From: Butyrivibrio sp.
Lineage (GTDB): Bacteria; Bacillota; Clostridia; Lachnospirales; Lachnospiraceae
DNA length: 64,000 nt
Assembly: GCA_016291375.1 (NCBI GenBank)
Contig: JAEEXE010000001.1
Coordinates: forward strand, 62,001 to 126,000
Direction: 5' to 3'
Positions within the stretch are counted from its first letter, which is position 1. Each line of letters opens with the position of its first letter. This document shows, one piece after another, positions 1 to 8,955 of the stretch. A model generated the notes under the pieces. The model was given only the letters and a program-made list of their open reading frames with translations, made no database searches and had not been told where the DNA came from. The position numbers and the translations under genes were made by a program.

Positions 1-880
1 TAATATTCTGATTTTCTCTGAAAAGAGAATGAGGAATACCCTCAGCTGTAAATGTTGTTCTTCCGTCTACTATATGAGGCATGATAGTGTCTCTGATAGC
101 GTCGGGCTGCTCGTGGATCTCTTTTTCCATATAAAAAGCGTATCCGCCTTTTCCGCCACGACTGGTATCCCAGTCGATAGTCATAAGCTGAAGAGGTACC
201 TCGTGCTTCTTCTCATCGTGTACCACGATACCCTTGGATGAAAGGCATGCGATGTGATACTCGGGAAGGAAAGCGTACTCCTTGGCGTGAACACCGAGAG
301 CCGCAACGTCAGATGCAAGCATAGCGCCGTGCTCGGTCATGGCAACAACGATAGGGCTTACGTTACGAGCCGCATAGATCTTGCCGGGCTGATCCGCAAA
401 AAGAACCGCAAAAGCAAATGTTCCCTTTAAAACGCTGATCGTTGATCTGATAGCCTTCTCTGCATCTCCGTCATAGAAGTGATCCATGATCGCAGCAGCT
501 ACCTCTGTATCTGTCTCTGAAACGAGCTTATCCTTAAGATCGTACTCTTTAATAAGCTCCTTGTAGTTCTCTATGATTCCGTTATGTACGAGAGTTACTC
601 TGCCCTGATTGTGAGGGTGAGCATTGGCATCGCTAACGCCGCCGTGAGTAGCCCAACGTGTATGTCCGATACCTGCGCATGCCTCTTCCGTATCTCCGGC
701 AGTGATCTCTCTTAACTTGGATACACGGCCCGCAACCTTCTTAACGAAAGGCGCATCAGCCTCACCGGGGAAAAGAGCTATTCCCGCACTGTCATATCCT
801 CTGTATTCCAAAAGTTCAAGTGAATCAAGAAGTATCTCTTTGGTACTTCTCTTACCAATATAACCGATAATTCCGCACAT
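1..880 (-). CDS. glmS: Glutamine--fructose-6-phosphate aminotransferase (isomerizing), N-terminal part, runs off window edge
   Basis: Reverse translation from 880 gives MCGIIGYIGKRSTKEILLDSLELLEYRGYDSAGIALF, the class II glutamine amidotransferase (Ntn Cys) GlmS N-terminus; no stop before position 1. Confidence 0.93.
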   Translation of the reverse strand, partial: MCGIIGYIGKRSTKEILLDSLELLEYRGYDSAGIALFPGEADAPFVKKVAGRVSKLREITAGDTEEACAGIGHTRWATHGGVSDANAHPHNQGRVTLVHNGIIENYKELIKEYDLKDKLVSETDTEVAAAIMDHFYDGDAEKAIRSTISVLKGTFAFAVLFADQPGKIYAARNVSPIVVAMTEHGAMLASDVAALGVHAKEYAFLPEYHIACLSSKGIVVHDEKKHEVPLQLMTIDWDTSRGGKGGYAFYMEKEIHEQPDAIRDTIMPHIVDGRTTFTAEGIPHSLFRENQNI

Positions 881-989
881 AATATCTCCTATTCGATTAC
901 CTTTTATTCAACTGATTTATTATAAAAGTTTGTTACTTTACAGTCAAATTTGACATCAAAATGATCATCATGTAAAATGCATAGGAATT

Positions 990-1955
990 ATGGAATTTAA
1001 TGTTATGAAGAAAAAAACTATCGAAAAAACAAACAACTTAATAGTGAAAAGCCCCTTTGTAGCAGCATTTGCCATGATATTCGCTTTAGGATTTCTGGCA
1101 AGCGGAACAGTATGTATTGCAGAAGAAAACCCTGACACCGCTTCCGAAGTTGCACCGGCTCCCTTAGAGGTAGCCGCACCTGAAACGAACCCTGAAGGAC
1201 AGCCACAGCCTGAAGATGCAGCAGCTTATGCAGTATCTACTCCTTTTGCGGTCACTAAATTTGAAACTCCCGTTACCATGTACGTCACCGAGACAATCAA
1301 CGTACGCGACGGAGCGGGTACAGAATACAATCCGATCGGTAAACTCGGTTGGGGTAATTGTGTTTCTGTTACCGGAACAACCGACAACGGTTGGTATGAG
1401 ATTGATTACAACGGCACTGTTGCATATATAATAAGTAATTACGTGTCACAGGATATTCCCGGTATCCCATATCTTTTTGTGGGTGATTCAAGAACAGTAC
1501 AGCTTCAGATGGCTGTAGGTTCCAATGAAAAAGCTTATGTAGCCAAGGTCGGCGAGGGCTACTACTGGTTTAAGAACACAGCAATGCCTCAGATTCAGGC
1601 AAGCGCCGGCGCGGGCACAACAATGGTCATCAACTTCGGTGTCAATGACCTTGCCAACGCTTCCAAGTACATCAAGCTTGTAAACAGCAACATTGATGCA
1701 TGGGAAGCACAGGGTATTACGGTTTACTACGCTGCGGTAACTCCCGTAGGCGACTGCTCTACAGTATCTAACGATCAGATCGAGAAATTCAATGCAAGGC
1801 TTCAGGCAGAGCTTGATCCTCGTATCAAGTGGATCGATGGATATTCATTCCTTAAGCAGAACGGATTCTCTGCTTCAGACGGGCTTCATTACAACCGTTC
1901 AACTTACAAGAACCTTTATTCTTACTACATGTCAGTAATAGGAACAGACGTATAA
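990..1955 (+). CDS. Secreted SH3b-domain plus SGNH/GDSL-like hydrolase
   Basis: Signal/TM segment, SH3b-like 'VTETINVRDGAGTEYNPIGKLGWG', then GDSR...GVND...DGLHY SGNH blocks. Confidence 0.75.
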   Translation: MEFNVMKKKTIEKTNNLIVKSPFVAAFAMIFALGFLASGTVCIAEENPDTASEVAPAPLEVAAPETNPEGQPQPEDAAAYAVSTPFAVTKFETPVTMYVTETINVRDGAGTEYNPIGKLGWGNCVSVTGTTDNGWYEIDYNGTVAYIISNYVSQDIPGIPYLFVGDSRTVQLQMAVGSNEKAYVAKVGEGYYWFKNTAMPQIQASAGAGTTMVINFGVNDLANASKYIKLVNSNIDAWEAQGITVYYAAVTPVGDCSTVSNDQIEKFNARLQAELDPRIKWIDGYSFLKQNGFSASDGLHYNRSTYKNLYSYYMSVIGTDV

Positions 1956-1960
1956 AATGA

Positions 1961-1995
1961 TGGGTGGACCAAAGCTTACGGTCCACCCATTTTTC
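1961..1995 (+). terminator. Intrinsic terminator
   Basis: TGGGTGGACC-aaagcttac-GGTCCACCCA followed by TTTTT. Confidence 0.85.
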
Positions 1996-2053
1996 AATTG
2001 ACAAGCCTATATTCTATTGCTACAATAATGTTCGTGGCTCTGATGAGTCCCAA

Positions 2054-2126
2054 GCTGTTGTAGCACAGTCGGTAGTGCGTCGCATTGGTAGTGCGGAGGT
2101 CACGGGTTCGATTCCCGTCAGCAGCT
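2054..2126 (+). tRNA. tRNA-Thr(GGT)
   Basis: Cloverleaf: GCTGTTG/CAGCAGC acceptor, GCAC/GTGC D-stem, TCGCA-TTGGTAG-TGCGG anticodon arm (anticodon GGT), ACGGG-TTCGATT-CCCGT T-arm; no encoded CCA. Confidence 0.9.
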
Positions 2127-2302
2127 TTAATGATATAGGTGTCGTAATTGAAACAGTCCACTTCATGCTCGCATGAAAGTGGACTGCTTTTAATTTACGA
2201 CCCTAACAAAAATGAGGAAGTAGCGTGATAACGCGGATTCCGAATTTTTGTAGGATTGCGAAAACAGCTTTAGCTGTGTAGCAATCCGTATATCATTAAA
2301 GC
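2124..2302 (+). ncRNA. Candidate structured RNA with four-way junction, abutting tRNA-Thr 3' end
   Basis: Hand fold: P1 2124-2137/2289-2302 (14 bp perfect); P2 2138-2203 long hairpin; P3 2206-2251 with tandem GA/GA and GCGT-GATA-ACGC tip; P4 2253-2287 with GGATTGC/GCAATCC and ACAGC-TTTA-GCTGT. Confidence 0.6.
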
Positions 2303-2321
2303 GTATATACATCTCAAACAA

Positions 2322-2350
2322 AAATCCCACCCCATGCAAGCATGAGGTGG
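2322..2350 (-). terminator. Intrinsic terminator downstream of solute-binding protein gene
   Basis: CCACC-CATG hairpin with T-run on minus strand (CCACCTCATGCTTGCATGGGGTGGGATTTTTG). Confidence 0.75.
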
Positions 2351-2399
2351 AACTTTTATCATTAGTATTATTTCAATTTAATTCAGCCTCGCGACCGCT

Positions 2400-4022
2400 T
2401 TACTGCCCTTTAGCCGCCATAAATGTATCGAGCTGGCTGTTTGCGTCATCGATTATTCCATCGATTCCGTTATCTTTAAGCTTCTTAAGGAACTCAGGAA
2501 GCTTCTCTTCGGGGTCAACTGTTCCTGTGCAAAGTGAGAGCATGTACTCATCAACAACGTTGGCTACGGCACCCATCTGTGCCTCTACCTGTGAAGAATC
2601 ATAAGCATATCCGAGAATAGGAATCTCTTTTGCTGCTCCGTAGTATGACTTAAATCCATCCCAGAAATCTGTGCCCTGAGCATCTGTAGGAGGAAGGATT
2701 GTTACGTTGCCGACACCGTTTGTCCAAGGCTGATAATCAGCTCTCTTATCTGTGAATGTGATTGTTCCGTCATCATTCTTGGTATAGTGAATATCCTGTA
2801 CACCGTAGTTAAGAAGTGTCATAAGTGTAGGATCTGTATTTAAGAGATTAAGGAACATCATAGCTCTGTCAGGATTCTTGGAAGCTGTTGAGATAGCCAT
2901 CATAGCGCCCTGTGAAGATGTTGTATCAACATAAGCGTCTGTGCAAGGAACCATCTCTACGTGGATTCCTCTCTCCTGTGAAGCCTGAAGCTCATATCCG
3001 AGTGAATATGACTGTGTTCCGATGAGGTACTCACCTGAAAGCTGTTTGTTTGTTCTTGTATCGTTGGCCTGATTCTTGTTACCCATTGCAGGATCGATGA
3101 AGCCTTCAAGATAATACTTTCTTGTCTGATCTACGAACTTCTTGAATTCCTCTGTCTCAAACTTGTTTACAAGCTTGTTGCCGTACTTGCCGGGCTTTGA
3201 AACGTCTGTAGGATCAAGATAGTATGACATGAAGTTACCTGTTGCACTGTCACCTGTAACGATGATAGTATTGTCTACCATTCTCTCAAGAACCGCACCC
3301 TCGATAAGAAGAGGATAGAAGTCGTTTCCTTCGCCTTCTTTTACCTTCTTAAGGATTTCTTCGAATCCGTAGTAATCAGTATTCTTGATATCATCAAGTG
3401 TGTATCCGTATTTCTCCAAAAGATCTACGTTAACATCCCAGCAGTTCTGAGTAGCGATATCCTTGTATCCGGGAACAGCATAAACGCCGTATCCGTCTGA
3501 ACCGTTAATAGTAGCACCGTTGATAAGAACTTCGGGAAGGAGCTTCCAAAGATCCTGTCCGTACTTCTCAATCAGGTTGTTCTCGGGATTATCAAGTCTT
3601 ACCCAGTAACCGTCTCTTGCAAACTTGTTGTACTCATCGGCACTCCAAGAGCATGTAAAGTAAATATCAATATCGTCTCCACCCTGAAGCGCAAGCACCG
3701 CATTCTGATCGAAATCACCCCATGTGCCCCAGATAGGCTCAAGAGTAACATTGATCTTGTCTTTAAGATATGCGTTAACCTCTTCCAGCACCTTGCTGTC
3801 ATCGGTTACGTTACTTCCGTGGAAGTACATCTTAAGAGTAACGGGATCAAGAGAAGCTACATCAATCTCCTCAGGTGCTGCCGCCGGCTCTGCTGCTTCC
3901 GCGGAAGGAGCTGCCTCACCTGCGTCACCAGAACTTTGAGTTGCACCTCCTGAAGCCCCACATCCGACTGCAGCCAGTACCATAGTACATGATAACAATA
4001 CTGCCATTAGTTTCTTCTTCAT
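2400..4022 (-). CDS. ABC transporter extracellular solute-binding lipoprotein (LplA-like)
   Basis: Lipobox MAVLLSCTMVLAAVGCGAS, family 1 SBP-like; start chosen at MKKKLMAV with AGGAGGGTTAT upstream. Confidence 0.88.
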   Translation of the reverse strand: MKKKLMAVLLSCTMVLAAVGCGASGGATQSSGDAGEAAPSAEAAEPAAAPEEIDVASLDPVTLKMYFHGSNVTDDSKVLEEVNAYLKDKINVTLEPIWGTWGDFDQNAVLALQGGDDIDIYFTCSWSADEYNKFARDGYWVRLDNPENNLIEKYGQDLWKLLPEVLINGATINGSDGYGVYAVPGYKDIATQNCWDVNVDLLEKYGYTLDDIKNTDYYGFEEILKKVKEGEGNDFYPLLIEGAVLERMVDNTIIVTGDSATGNFMSYYLDPTDVSKPGKYGNKLVNKFETEEFKKFVDQTRKYYLEGFIDPAMGNKNQANDTRTNKQLSGEYLIGTQSYSLGYELQASQERGIHVEMVPCTDAYVDTTSSQGAMMAISTASKNPDRAMMFLNLLNTDPTLMTLLNYGVQDIHYTKNDDGTITFTDKRADYQPWTNGVGNVTILPPTDAQGTDFWDGFKSYYGAAKEIPILGYAYDSSQVEAQMGAVANVVDEYMLSLCTGTVDPEEKLPEFLKKLKDNGIDGIIDDANSQLDTFMAAKGQ

Positions 4023-4065
4023 ATAACCCTCCTTTTTTAAAAGCACGTCTCGTGCATCATTAACA

Positions 4066-4986
4066 TCATCCTTTTACCGAACCGATCGTAAGTCCCGAAA
4101 CAATGTATCTCTGGAAAAAAGGATACGCACAAGCAATCGGAACCACGATAAGAACAACCAGTGCCATCCTGAGTGAATCTGACGGAAGATCACTTACGAT
4201 ATTGCTCGCCTCCGCACCGATCATGGATGAGTTCTTCACAAGGAAATCCACCTTGGTCTGCATCTGCATAAGCAGATACTGAAGCGGGAAGAACTTGGCT
4301 TCTCTTATATAAAGCATTGGAATGAACCACTCGTTCCAATACGCCAGTGCCGATAATAAACCGACCGTTGCTATTCCCGGTTTGGAAATGGGAATAATGA
4401 TCTTAAACAGTGTCGTATACTCTCCTGCTCCGTCGATCGCCGCTGCATCTATGAGCTCCTCCGGAATCGAACTCTGGAAAAAAGTCCTCATAACAATGAT
4501 ATTAAACGGATTAAGGAGCATCGGGATTATTACTGCCCAGTAACTGTCGGAAAGTCCAAGAACTGTCTTACAAACAACGTATGTAGGTGCAAGACCGCCT
4601 CCGAAGAGCATTGTAAAGAACGCCCAGAAGGTAAAGAACTTTCTGAATTTGAAATCCTTTCTGTAAAGCCCGTAAGAATAAAGGATAGTAACCAGCATCG
4701 TAAGTATTGTTCCGACAATAGTTATAAAGAAGCTGTTAAAATACGATCTCCAAAGCTGATCTCCAAGCTTCATAACATAGTTGTATGCTTCCAGCGACGT
4801 CGTCTTGGGAATAAACGAATATCCTATCGCTCTTATGCTCTCCTGCGATGTAAAAGAAATTATCACTACAAACACAAACGGAACGATACATAAGAGACAG
4901 AACAGAATAAGCAAGATATGGCATATTATTTCTGCCGGAACGGATATGGAATTTATCCTTCTTCTTTTAGTCTTAGCGTTAGCCAT
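4066..4986 (-). CDS. Carbohydrate ABC transporter permease (LplC/YtcP-like)
   Basis: Multi-TM; EAA-like loop 'EELIDAAAIDGAGEYTTLFKIIIPISKPGIATV'. Confidence 0.9.
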   Translation of the reverse strand: MANAKTKRRRINSISVPAEIICHILLILFCLLCIVPFVFVVIISFTSQESIRAIGYSFIPKTTSLEAYNYVMKLGDQLWRSYFNSFFITIVGTILTMLVTILYSYGLYRKDFKFRKFFTFWAFFTMLFGGGLAPTYVVCKTVLGLSDSYWAVIIPMLLNPFNIIVMRTFFQSSIPEELIDAAAIDGAGEYTTLFKIIIPISKPGIATVGLLSALAYWNEWFIPMLYIREAKFFPLQYLLMQMQTKVDFLVKNSSMIGAEASNIVSDLPSDSLRMALVVLIVVPIACAYPFFQRYIVSGLTIGSVKG

Positions 4987-4995
4987 ATATCCTCC

Positions 4996-5937
4996 TTAGA
5001 ACAGTGCGCTGTCCTCATCAATCTTTTTTACCACCTTATTGGCAAACATAATGCACACGAAGCCTACGGCATTTTGCAAAAGACCTCCCGCCGTCGACAT
5101 TCCGATATTATTGGTTGCCGTCAAAACTCTGTAAATATAGGTATCGATAACCTGCGTCGCCGAGAAAAGAGATCCCGAATTAAGAGGTACCGTGTAGAAC
5201 AGACCAAAATCGGAATTGAAGATCTTGCCGACATTCATGATAAGAAGAATGCAGATCATCGGTCTTAAGTTAGGAATTGTCACGTAGAATATCTGCTGCC
5301 ACTTGGTAGCTCCGTCGATAGCCGCCGCTTCGTACTGCGTCGTATCGATTCCGGTTATGGCTGCCAGATACAGGATTGATGAATATCCTATATTCTTCCA
5401 AAGATTACATATCGTCAGGATAAACGGCCAATATTTCGGCGTATTGTACCAGTCTATCTTTTCAAGACCTTTGGTCATAAGAAAATGATCGATAAGTCCC
5501 TTTGTAGGATCAAGGAATGCAAGCAGGAAATAACTTGCTACAACCCAGCTTAAGAAATATGGGAAAAACATAAGTGTCTGGTAAGTCTTTGCAACAAACT
5601 TATTTGTAAGCTCATGCAGCATGATTGCGAAAGCAACTGCGATCACCAGCCCCAATGCGATCCATACAACGTTATAACAGATAGTGTTTCTGATATATAT
5701 CCAGGAATCCGTTGTGGCGAATAAAAACTCGAAGTTCTTTAAACCTGACCACGCAGAATGCATCAGATTATTCCAGAATGTTGGATTTTTGGGATAAACT
5801 TTATAGTTCTTGAACGCGAGAACAATTCCCGCCATTGGAAGATATCTTAAGAAAAAAAACCAGATTGCTCCCGGCAAGACCATGCTTGTCAGAAATATAG
5901 TTTTCTTTAGACTTGCTCGTTTCTTAGTCTTAGACAT
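4996..5937 (-). CDS. Carbohydrate ABC transporter permease (LplB/YteP-like)
   Basis: Multi-TM; 'QYEAAAIDGATKWQQIFYVTIPNLRPMI' EAA motif. Confidence 0.9.
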   Translation of the reverse strand: MSKTKKRASLKKTIFLTSMVLPGAIWFFFLRYLPMAGIVLAFKNYKVYPKNPTFWNNLMHSAWSGLKNFEFLFATTDSWIYIRNTICYNVVWIALGLVIAVAFAIMLHELTNKFVAKTYQTLMFFPYFLSWVVASYFLLAFLDPTKGLIDHFLMTKGLEKIDWYNTPKYWPFILTICNLWKNIGYSSILYLAAITGIDTTQYEAAAIDGATKWQQIFYVTIPNLRPMICILLIMNVGKIFNSDFGLFYTVPLNSGSLFSATQVIDTYIYRVLTATNNIGMSTAGGLLQNAVGFVCIMFANKVVKKIDEDSALF

Positions 5938-6021
5938 TTGCAGCCCCCTTTTTTACTTCTCTAAGAATATTGTAGAGTCTGCAAATCCCTAAGTCACGGC
6001 ACCATTTTGTTCATTTTTGTA

Positions 6022-6774
6022 CTATTTTGTGTGATTTCTGTATTCGTTTGCGGATATGCCTTTTACCTTCTTGAAAACCCTCGAAAAATGGGCCACATCC
6101 AAGAATCCGACTTCCTCCGCGACATCGCTTATTCGCTTCGAAGGATCTTTTAACAGCTCGGAAGCCTTCTTGATACGAACGGTGTTAAGTATCTCGGAGA
6201 AATTCTTACCCGTCTCCTTATTAAGAAGCTTACTTAAATGCCACTGGCTCACATAGACCTTATCTGCGACATCGGACAAAAGAATCTTCTCGTTATAATG
6301 TTCTTCTATGTAGCTGAGAGCATTTCTTACGATGAAGTTATCGGCTACTGCCTCTTCGGAAGCCTCATCTCCGGGAACGTCACTGCTTGTTCCTTTTATC
6401 TTATCCGATCTTTCGACCATATGTCTTATGGCTTCATCAATCTCATCCATATTTGACGGTTTTAATAAGAACCTCGAAACTCCGAGATTTATTGCCTTCT
6501 GCGCATATTCAAAATCTCTAAAGCCCGTAAGAATAGCGATCTGCATATCCGAGTATTCCGACTTAAGTCCCGCGATCATGGTAAGGCCGTCCATCTGCGG
6601 CATACAGATATCAAGGAAAAGAATATCCGGATGGAGCTCTTCAATAACTCTTTTTCCCTCGACTCCGTCTCCCGCGGTTCCCACCACTTCGCAGCCGTAT
6701 TTGGCCCAATCTACACTTTTGGACAAACCCTGTACGATTATGGGCTCATCATCTATGATGACAACTTTCTTCAT
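6022..6774 (-). CDS. Response regulator with AraC-type DNA-binding domain (YesN-like)
   Basis: REC 'KKVVIIDDEPIIVQGL...DILFLDICMPQMDG' plus C-terminal AraC HTH 'ISDVAEEVGFLDVAHFSRVFKKVKGISANEYR'. Confidence 0.93.
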   Translation of the reverse strand: MKKVVIIDDEPIIVQGLSKSVDWAKYGCEVVGTAGDGVEGKRVIEELHPDILFLDICMPQMDGLTMIAGLKSEYSDMQIAILTGFRDFEYAQKAINLGVSRFLLKPSNMDEIDEAIRHMVERSDKIKGTSSDVPGDEASEEAVADNFIVRNALSYIEEHYNEKILLSDVADKVYVSQWHLSKLLNKETGKNFSEILNTVRIKKASELLKDPSKRISDVAEEVGFLDVAHFSRVFKKVKGISANEYRNHTK

Positions 6775-6775
6775 C

Positions 6776-8422
6776 TCATCCCTCTTTTCTTATAGGCATG
6801 ACCATTCTGAATTGCATTTTGTTCTCGCCGGACTTGTTAACGCTTAATCCGTACTCTTCCCCAAAGATCAGCTCTATTCTCTTGTTCACGTTGTAAATAC
6901 CGATGGAGGTATGTGTTCCCGGTTCGCTCTTTTTAAGCTTGAGCTCTCCGCTTATGATCTTTCTGATCCTGTCCACTTCCTCATCCGAAATATCTTTTCC
7001 GCTGTTGATAACATCTATTATAAGTTCATCGTTTTCTTCAAAAATATTGAGCCACACGGTACCTCTGTTGACGCTCTCAACACCGTGTTTGATGGCATTT
7101 TCAAGTATCGGCTGTAATATAAGCTGCGGCACGTAAGTTCCAAGCGTCGTGCTGTCTATGAGCTTTTCAACCTTAAGTCTTTCTCCGAATCTCATGCTCA
7201 TGATATAAAGGAAAGCATCTCCGCACCTGAGCTCATCGGCCAGCCGCACAAGCGTATCGTTGTCTCTGTTGATGCCCGAATCAAGGACAGTTGCCAGCGA
7301 TTCTATCATCTTGCTGACTTCCACATCTCCCGACATTCTCGCCTGCCAGTTCATCATCTCCAAAGTATTATTAAGAAAATGAGGATTGATCTGCGCCTGA
7401 AGCGCCGCTATCTGCGCATCTTTCGTCATCATCTTCTGGGTATACTCGGTATTCTTTTTCATATAATAATAGGAAAGCAGCATGATAGGTATCATTCCTA
7501 TTATCGTGATAAATACGATGATGTTGATCCTGAAAAGCTCATAATACAGGTCTTTTGAATTCTGAAGATAAAAGAACTGCATTTGATAGTACATACTGGA
7601 GGTAGCACACCTGTAGCCCTCATAGTACCTTCTGAAATATGGTATTATATTGAAATTTCTCCTATAGATATCTTTTCCGGAAGAAAGATACTCAAGCACT
7701 TCCTTCTTATCTTCTTCAATTTCTTTATCCGAATCCCTATAAGTAATAAATTCTTTTTCATCGTCAAAAGAAATATAGATGGCGCTGGATGTATCTATCG
7801 GAATATCCGCAAAGAGCTTTTGCTTATCAAGCCCGGCAACTATCGTGGCGTAGCGCCTGTCATATGCGGAATAAAAAAGATTCTGAACAAGGTATATCCT
7901 GTTATTGGCAACGACCACCTTGGTTCCCTTTTCTTTTTTTTCGATCTTATCCTTGATCACCGGCTCTATATATTCTACGTACTTATCATATTCGTAGCCG
8001 TTCTTTCCGACATATGCACTTGGTGATTCACCGTCTTCATAGTAGAGCGCAACACAGGAATAGTGCCCGTCCATATAGAATTTCCTGTTTAGCTCGGATC
8101 TTGCCCAGACAAAGAATTTCTCATTTCGCGAGCGTCTCTCCCACTCACCTCCGACCGACTCTTTATGCAGCTTGTAGCTTGCATCGTCAATCTGAGATTT
8201 TATGAGTACCGCTGAGACCTTGGCTTCATTTGCCATTTCTCTTTCGGTTCTTTTTACATATGCATCCTGATATTGGATAAAGATAAATGCAGACAGCACC
8301 GCGATCGGAAGTATCCACGATGCCATGAATATAAGAAAAAGAGAGCGCTGTAAAGAGGATAAGCCAAGCTTACCCCTAAACAAGCCTCTCTTCTTTTTTC
8401 TTAACCCCTCACGCTTTCCCAT
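6776..8422 (-). CDS. Sensor histidine kinase (YesM-like, His_kinase/HATPase)
   Basis: 'QAQINPHFLNNTLEMMNW' H-box; 'LQPILENAIKHG' N-box. Confidence 0.93.
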   Translation of the reverse strand: MGKREGLRKKKRGLFRGKLGLSSLQRSLFLIFMASWILPIAVLSAFIFIQYQDAYVKRTEREMANEAKVSAVLIKSQIDDASYKLHKESVGGEWERRSRNEKFFVWARSELNRKFYMDGHYSCVALYYEDGESPSAYVGKNGYEYDKYVEYIEPVIKDKIEKKEKGTKVVVANNRIYLVQNLFYSAYDRRYATIVAGLDKQKLFADIPIDTSSAIYISFDDEKEFITYRDSDKEIEEDKKEVLEYLSSGKDIYRRNFNIIPYFRRYYEGYRCATSSMYYQMQFFYLQNSKDLYYELFRINIIVFITIIGMIPIMLLSYYYMKKNTEYTQKMMTKDAQIAALQAQINPHFLNNTLEMMNWQARMSGDVEVSKMIESLATVLDSGINRDNDTLVRLADELRCGDAFLYIMSMRFGERLKVEKLIDSTTLGTYVPQLILQPILENAIKHGVESVNRGTVWLNIFEENDELIIDVINSGKDISDEEVDRIRKIISGELKLKKSEPGTHTSIGIYNVNKRIELIFGEEYGLSVNKSGENKMQFRMVMPIRKEG

Positions 8423-8955
8423 TTACCCTCTTTGTTCCACTTAAGTACGGTCTTATACCCAAGCTTGGAATACCAGGGTGCAACTCCCGTGTAGTGAACA
8501 TAGCTTATATCATAACCAAGCTCCTTAAGTATCACGGTTGCTTTATCGATCATCTTAAGACCGATTCCCTTTTTTCTGAATTCCGGGATCGTTCCGACAC
8601 AGCCGGGACCTCCAACCTTGTAGGTAATACCGTCTTCCTCATACATTCCCATATCTTCGATCATACAAAAGCTGACAACTCTGCCCCCGCAGAAACCACA
8701 GTAAATCCTGTCAGTGGGTTTGTATATGTCAGCCCAAGATTCATCAACCTCTCTTACTGCTTTTAAGAAGGTTTCAAAATCTCCTTTATAATAATCATAT
8801 ACTATATTTTCGGGGATGTATAATTCTTTGTTTTCCTCATAGGAATCCAGCATAAGTGTCATCTCTTCATAGGTTTTGTCGGATGATATATTTGCCAGAT
8901 TTTCGGGTGATAGGAAATCTTTGTATAAGGTATCAAACAGTTTTTTATTGTTCAT
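8401..8955 (-). CDS. GNAT family N-acetyltransferase
   Basis: 'VGTIPEFRKKGIGLKMIDKATVILKELGYD' acetyl-CoA binding motif; start set at MNNKKLFDTLYKD. Confidence 0.85.
   Translation of the reverse strand: MNNKKLFDTLYKDFLSPENLANISSDKTYEEMTLMLDSYEENKELYIPENIVYDYYKGDFETFLKAVREVDESWADIYKPTDRIYCGFCGGRVVSFCMIEDMGMYEEDGITYKVGGPGCVGTIPEFRKKGIGLKMIDKATVILKELGYDISYVHYTGVAPWYSKLGYKTVLKWNKEGKWESVRG

Noticed and set aside
881-989. Possible glmS ribozyme upstream of glmS
   Set aside because: The intergenic space is only 109 bp and lacks the ribozyme core; too short for the full element.
2040-2060. CTGATGAG upstream of tRNA-Thr, resembling the hammerhead ribozyme core
   Set aside because: No matching GAAA core strand with a closing stem II and no cleavage-site triplet in a stem III context could be found nearby.
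2124-2302. Simple explanation as an intrinsic terminator of tRNA-Thr
   Set aside because: Multiple nested helices closed by a 14-bp stem and no T-run after 2302; a separate terminator lies at 2322-2350.
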